Shown here in pieces: positions 6,237-8,869 of a stretch of DNA of 8,869 bases. Within the stretch, counting starts at the first letter, position 1; every line of letters begins with the position of its first letter. The notes beneath the pieces are model-generated. The model was not told the DNA's origin. It did not search any database and saw nothing but the letters and a program-made list of their open reading frames with translations. The stretch comes from an archaeon (lineage in GTDB: Archaea > Asgardarchaeota > Hermodarchaeia > Hermodarchaeales > Hermodarchaeaceae). The stretch covers positions 1 to 8,869 of the forward strand of contig JABXGV010000274.1 of NCBI GenBank assembly GCA_016550485.1, read 5' to 3'. A program made the position numbers and the translations under genes.

Positions 6237-6992
6237 ATGGCAAACCTTGCTAGAGCCATTAAGGCTTTCTTAGAGAAGCGCGGCGCTGCCACGGTGGGAA
6301 TCGTAGCCTCCTCGGAGGTAAAAGACGCGCTCCAAGTTCGTGGTACTTCTCTAATGGAGAAAGCACAGTCGGTGGTGTGCTTTGGGTTCGCCGTGCCCGA
6401 AGGAGTGTTTACCACCCCTGTTCTAGCGGAGGCACAATATTGGCGGGCTGTGAGTATGTTGTATCGACAGATTGACTTCCTATCCATTGATGCTGCACAC
6501 TTCCTTGAAGCCCAGGGGTATCAGAGCTTGCCGCTGTTCACTTGCTTTCCACAATACACAGACCGCCCCCGCTATATTGGTGCAGCTCAGCTAGTTCCGA
6601 TTGCAGTGGCTGCAGGATTGGGTGGACTCGCAAAATGCGGTCTTGTGATTGCCAGAGACTTTGGTTTGCGCTTACTACTAGGTGGTATTCTTACTACAGC
6701 CCCCCTCAAACTCCAAAAATCATCACAGACCATCGATTGCCCTCCGGATTGTATGAAGTGTATTGATGCTTGCCCAGTTGAAGCGATTAGTCAATCAGGT
6801 AAGATAGACCATGAGCGATGCCTCCGTCATTCCACCAAGAATCCCCTCTTTGCGGAGTACATTCGAGATAAGACCCGTCGAGAGGAGTATGGCTTTGACC
6901 TCCTTTTGAACACCCTCGGCGTTGAGGACCATTCAATGTATACCTGCATCGCCTGTGTTAAGGCCTGTCCCCAAAACTATTCCACTCGTTAA
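6237..6992 (+). CDS. QueG-like protein with two [4Fe-4S] clusters
   Basis: This 251-residue cytoplasmic protein resembles epoxyqueuosine reductase and related COG1600 proteins. A central segment around 112-157 (GLGGLAKCGLVIARDFG, then GGILTTAPL) matches the QueG core GLG-x-x-GK...GEILT. A double ferredoxin region follows, with eight Cys at 168, 172, 175, 179, 195, 237, 240 and 244, enough for two cubane clusters. The first motif is CxxxCxxCxxxCP, one residue longer than usual. The second is CxxCxxxCP with its remaining ligand probably at Cys195. True QueG is about 370 residues; this is shorter and lacks the C-terminal repeats, so it may be an electron carrier or reductase acting on another substrate. 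ATG 6237 has AGGTGA (6226-6231) five bases upstream; GTG 6228 overlaps that site. A cobalamin requirement cannot be read from the sequence. Confidence 0.83.
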   Translation: MANLARAIKAFLEKRGAATVGIVASSEVKDALQVRGTSLMEKAQSVVCFGFAVPEGVFTTPVLAEAQYWRAVSMLYRQIDFLSIDAAHFLEAQGYQSLPLFTCFPQYTDRPRYIGAAQLVPIAVAAGLGGLAKCGLVIARDFGLRLLLGGILTTAPLKLQKSSQTIDCPPDCMKCIDACPVEAISQSGKIDHERCLRHSTKNPLFAEYIRDKTRREEYGFDLLLNTLGVEDHSMYTCIACVKACPQNYSTR

Positions 6993-7033
6993 TTAATTGC
7001 ACTTCAGAAGAGTGGTAGCCTTGACCGAAAGTG

Positions 7034-7040
7034 AAATAAA
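7034..7040 (+). promoter_or_regulatory. Possible TATA-like box before the ATP-cone gene
   Basis: AAATAAA lies about 50 bases before ATG 7091 in the 98-base spacer after the QueG-like gene. A start near 7065 would keep the GGTGA site at 7081-7085. The match is generic for AT-rich DNA. Confidence 0.25.
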
Positions 7041-7090
7041 CTTCCTCAATGCATGCACATGTATCATCAAGGAATATTTTGGTGATTTGA

Positions 7091-7354
7091 ATGCCTGAGA
7101 CAGTCGAGAAACGATCGGGTGAAACAGAAGCTTTTTCGCGTGAAAAGATTGAGGCTGCCTGCTGTAGTGCTGGAACAAGCCCTGAAGAAGCCCGGCAAAT
7201 CGCTGATATTATCGAGGCTTCTCCCGAGCGGCACATCCGAACAGCGGCGATTCGTAGTCGAGTACTTGAGGAATTGGGTAAACGTAATCCCGAGGCTAGA
7301 GATAACTGGATTGCCTACGACCGCTCTAGAGGAAGAGCCCTGCCGAATATCTAA
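7091..7354 (+). CDS. Stand-alone ATP-cone domain protein
   Basis: Nearly all of this 87-residue protein is one ATP-cone, the domain that senses ATP/dATP in ribonucleotide reductases and in the NrdR repressor. It opens with VEKRSGETEAFSREKIEAA (5-23), matching the family pattern V-x-KR-x-G...F-x-R-x-KI. Helices with SPEEARQIADIIEAS and HIRTAAIRSRVLEEL follow, then WIAYDRSRG near the end. There is no zinc ribbon as in NrdR and no reductase domain, so it probably binds adenine nucleotide and acts through a partner. GGTGA (7081-7085) five bases before ATG 7091 supports the start. It precedes the NAD kinase gene on the same strand by 112 bases, so a regulatory link to that enzyme is possible but only inferred. 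Confidence 0.83.
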   Translation: MPETVEKRSGETEAFSREKIEAACCSAGTSPEEARQIADIIEASPERHIRTAAIRSRVLEELGKRNPEARDNWIAYDRSRGRALPNI

Positions 7355-7355
7355 T

Positions 7356-7386
7356 TGATAAGAAGCCCTAGAAGCCGCTCTTATCA
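7356..7386 (+). repeat. Stem-loop after the ATP-cone gene
   Basis: TGATAAGA (7356-7363) and TCTTATCA (7379-7386) form a perfect 8-bp stem. With A7364 bulged, GC (7365-7366) and GC (7377-7378) add two pairs, leaving a 10-base loop. It begins one base after the stop codon. No U-tract follows; it may end or protect the message. Confidence 0.45.
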
Positions 7387-7423
7387 CTTAGAGTGTTCCT
7401 CATGGCTATCGAGAGTGGAGAAA

Positions 7424-7431
7424 CGTTTATT
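7424..7431 (+). promoter_or_regulatory. Possible TATA-like box of the NAD kinase gene
   Basis: GTTTATTC lies about 36-43 bases before TTG 7467. It would place the start of transcription near 7454, just before the GAGGT site at 7456-7460. This fits separate transcription from the ATP-cone gene. Confidence 0.3.
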
Positions 7432-7466
7432 CTGAAAGGTGTAGCTCGTGAGAGAGAGGTCTAGCT

Positions 7467-8621
7467 TTGGTAAGTCATAAACACAGTAAACGGAGAATCG
7501 GTTTCCTAGTGAACCCCATCGCTGGGCTTGGTGGTCGTGTCGGATTAAAGGGTACAGACGGAGTCACAGAGGAAGCCCTGCGACGTGGAGCGCAACCTGT
7601 TGCACGGGAACGGGCAAGCCAATTCTTGGAAACTCTACTAAGAATAGATCCGGACGCAACTAGGGCGGTGTGGATGACCTGCCCTGCGCCCATGGGCGCC
7701 GGAGTAACACAGGCCGCAGGGCTTACAGCCGAGGTGCTTCCAATGACCTTAGATAGCCCAACGACCGCAGAAAATACGCAGGAAGCGGTTCGTCTCCTGC
7801 TAGAACACCAAGTCGAGTTAATAGTGTTTTGTGGCGGAGATGGAACCGCAAGAGACATCCTGGATGCTTTGCCAGATCCTGAAGCCGTTCTTGTATTAGG
7901 GGTTCCTGCTGGAGTCAAAATGTACAGTGGTATCTTCGCCTTTTCAGCTATAGCTGCAGCGGGTGTGGTAGCTGATTGGTTAAAGGGAGAGACGCAGGTC
8001 AAGGATTTTGAGGTGATGGACGCAGACGAGGAGGCAATCAGAGATGACCGGTTTGCCGTACGATTATACGGGTACTTACGTGGGCCCCTTGTGCCTGCAA
8101 GGATGCAGGGCGGGAAAATGGTATCGCCTACCTCGATTGATGAACGAGAGAACCAAGAAGCCGTAGCTAGAACCGTAGTGGAAAACATGGTGTCAGGTGA
8201 CTGGTACATACTCGGTCCAGGTTCGACTGTGCGAACATTAGCAGATGAACTTGGCGTTGCGAAAACACTGCTCGGTGTTGATTTATATCGCAGTGGTAGT
8301 TTAATCAAAGACGTCAATGAGGAGCAACTACTCCAAGAGGTAACCGACTTCCTACATGCTTGGATTGTTGTTTCGCCTATTGGGCACCAAGGAATGCTCT
8401 TTGGCCGGGGCAATCAACAGATTAGCCCAGATATTATACGCAGAATCCCCCCCGAACAAATTATCGTAATAGCTACTCACACGAAAGTCAATAGTCTAGC
8501 TGAACGTGGACTACATGTTGATACCGGTGATCCAAAAGTGGATGAGATGCTTAGCGGCTATATCCGAGTTCTAGTTGATTATCGAACTTGGCGGATGCTC
8601 AAAGTGAAATGTGGCATCTAA
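7467..8621 (+). CDS. ATP-NAD kinase, AcoX-type (COG3199) family
   Basis: This 384-residue cytoplasmic protein matches the archaeal AcoX-type group of NAD kinases, which use ATP or polyphosphate to make NADP. IGFLVNPIAGLGGRVGLKGT at 11-30 is the family N-terminus. CGGDGTARD at 122-130 holds the GGDGT phosphate-binding motif of the NAD kinase/diacylglycerol kinase fold. LGVPAGVKMYSGIFA at 144-158, LGPGSTVRTLADELG at 249-263 and SPIGHQGMLFGRGNQQIS at 303-320 are further conserved blocks. The end has RGLHVDTGDPKVDE (347-360) and the VLVDYRTWRMLKV tail. Length is normal and no motif is missing. The start is TTG 7467, supported by GAGGT (7456-7460) six bases upstream; no ATG is near. It lies just after the ATP-cone gene. 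Activity on another nucleotide or polyol cannot be excluded, as AcoX proteins vary. Confidence 0.87.
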   Translation: MVSHKHSKRRIGFLVNPIAGLGGRVGLKGTDGVTEEALRRGAQPVARERASQFLETLLRIDPDATRAVWMTCPAPMGAGVTQAAGLTAEVLPMTLDSPTTAENTQEAVRLLLEHQVELIVFCGGDGTARDILDALPDPEAVLVLGVPAGVKMYSGIFAFSAIAAAGVVADWLKGETQVKDFEVMDADEEAIRDDRFAVRLYGYLRGPLVPARMQGGKMVSPTSIDERENQEAVARTVVENMVSGDWYILGPGSTVRTLADELGVAKTLLGVDLYRSGSLIKDVNEEQLLQEVTDFLHAWIVVSPIGHQGMLFGRGNQQISPDIIRRIPPEQIIVIATHTKVNSLAERGLHVDTGDPKVDEMLSGYIRVLVDYRTWRMLKVKCGI

Positions 8622-8651
8622 TTCCATGAACAACGACTCAAATCTTACCTC

Positions 8652-8656
8652 TTTTT
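8652..8656 (+). terminator. Possible U-run terminator after the NAD kinase gene
   Basis: A run of five T lies 31 bases after the stop codon. Archaeal transcripts often end at short T-runs, but this one is brief and has no second run nearby. Confidence 0.2.
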
Positions 8657-8720
8657 AGAGAACGAAGGCTTTTTCAAGCAAAAGTGGGCTAGTCGATTGG
8701 ACTCGAAGGGATTGAAGCCT

Positions 8721-8869
8721 ATGTCAGATGAACCACCATCAAAACCATCAGATGCATCACAAGCAGACCCTAAATCTAGCACTGAGACAGAGGACCAACC
8801 ACCAGGAGAAGTAGTGGATATTGCCGCACTCCCAGTGTGGCAAATTATTCCCATCTTTCTTGGAATCCT
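8721..8869 (+). CDS. Start of an unknown, probably membrane-anchored protein, cut by the window edge
   Basis: Forty-nine codons are visible and the frame is open at the right edge. The first 36 residues are rich in Ser, Pro, Asp and Glu (MSDEPPSKPSDASQADPKSS and onward) and look disordered. They are followed by a short hydrophobic stretch, VWQIIPIFLGI, which looks like the start of a membrane segment. GAAGGGA lies about nine bases before ATG 8721. The same frame is open upstream as far as the NAD kinase stop at 8619, with TTG codons at 8697 and 8712 as weaker alternative starts. No family can be named from this much sequence. Confidence 0.6.
   Translation, partial: MSDEPPSKPSDASQADPKSSTETEDQPPGEVVDIAALPVWQIIPIFLGI

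Noticed and set aside
7019..7072. CCTTGA/TCAAGG inverted repeat before the ATP-cone gene
   Set aside because: Six-base arms 42 bases apart with no supporting context are expected by chance.
7475..8413. Minus-strand open frame of 312 codons
   Set aside because: It is a Ser/Arg/Thr-rich shadow of the NAD kinase gene, which has full family motifs on the plus strand.
1..8869. Mobile element, CRISPR array, tRNA or phage defence system
   Set aside because: No regularly spaced repeats, transposase or integrase motifs, tRNA-like folds or nuclease/helicase genes were seen on either strand.

Overview
The window is most likely a fragment of an archaeal chromosome. Several genes carry AGGTGA/GGTGA-type Shine-Dalgarno sites 4-8 bases before the start, and AT-rich TATA-like boxes sit about 30 bases before some starts. 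Two genes appear to use TTG starts. The gene families (threonine dehydrogenase, AcoX-type NAD kinase, QueG-like Fe-S protein, stand-alone ATP-cone) also fit an archaeon. The phylum cannot be fixed from this sequence; an Asgard or TACK lineage is only a guess. No rRNA, tRNA, CRISPR array, transposase or phage gene was seen.

Layout. The minus strand from 1148 to the left edge carries most of a 2-amino-3-ketobutyrate CoA ligase (kbl). About 670 bases of it have a base composition unlike the rest of the gene. A divergent spacer follows. Next is a small unknown plus-strand gene that appears to have lost one base and to be frameshifted near 1530. It converges with a minus-strand YciI-like gene. The spacer at 2125-2247 holds a 9-bp inverted repeat around a TATA-like box. 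From 2248 two plus-strand genes follow: a class I SAM methyltransferase and a four-helix membrane protein. They converge on a minus-strand block of threonine 3-dehydrogenase (tdh), an O-methyltransferase and an unknown 201-residue protein. The spacer at 3549-3680 contains nested inverted repeats. From a divergent promoter near 6190 the plus strand carries a QueG-like double [4Fe-4S] protein, an ATP-cone protein, an AcoX-type NAD kinase and the start of a probable membrane protein cut by the right edge.

How the genes relate. Tdh and Kbl together give the two-step threonine to glycine plus acetyl-CoA route. They are about 2.5 kb apart with unrelated genes between, so they are not one operon here. 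The Tdh has two departures from the usual family: Asp in place of the first structural-zinc Cys, and a coenzyme loop that looks more like NADP than NAD binding. A probable NADP-making kinase is encoded 3 kb away, beside an adenine-nucleotide-sensing ATP-cone protein. A link through NADP is possible but is inference. No complete, obviously new multi-gene system was found. The best leads are the mosaic kbl, the frameshifted small gene, the operator-like repeats and the unusual Tdh.
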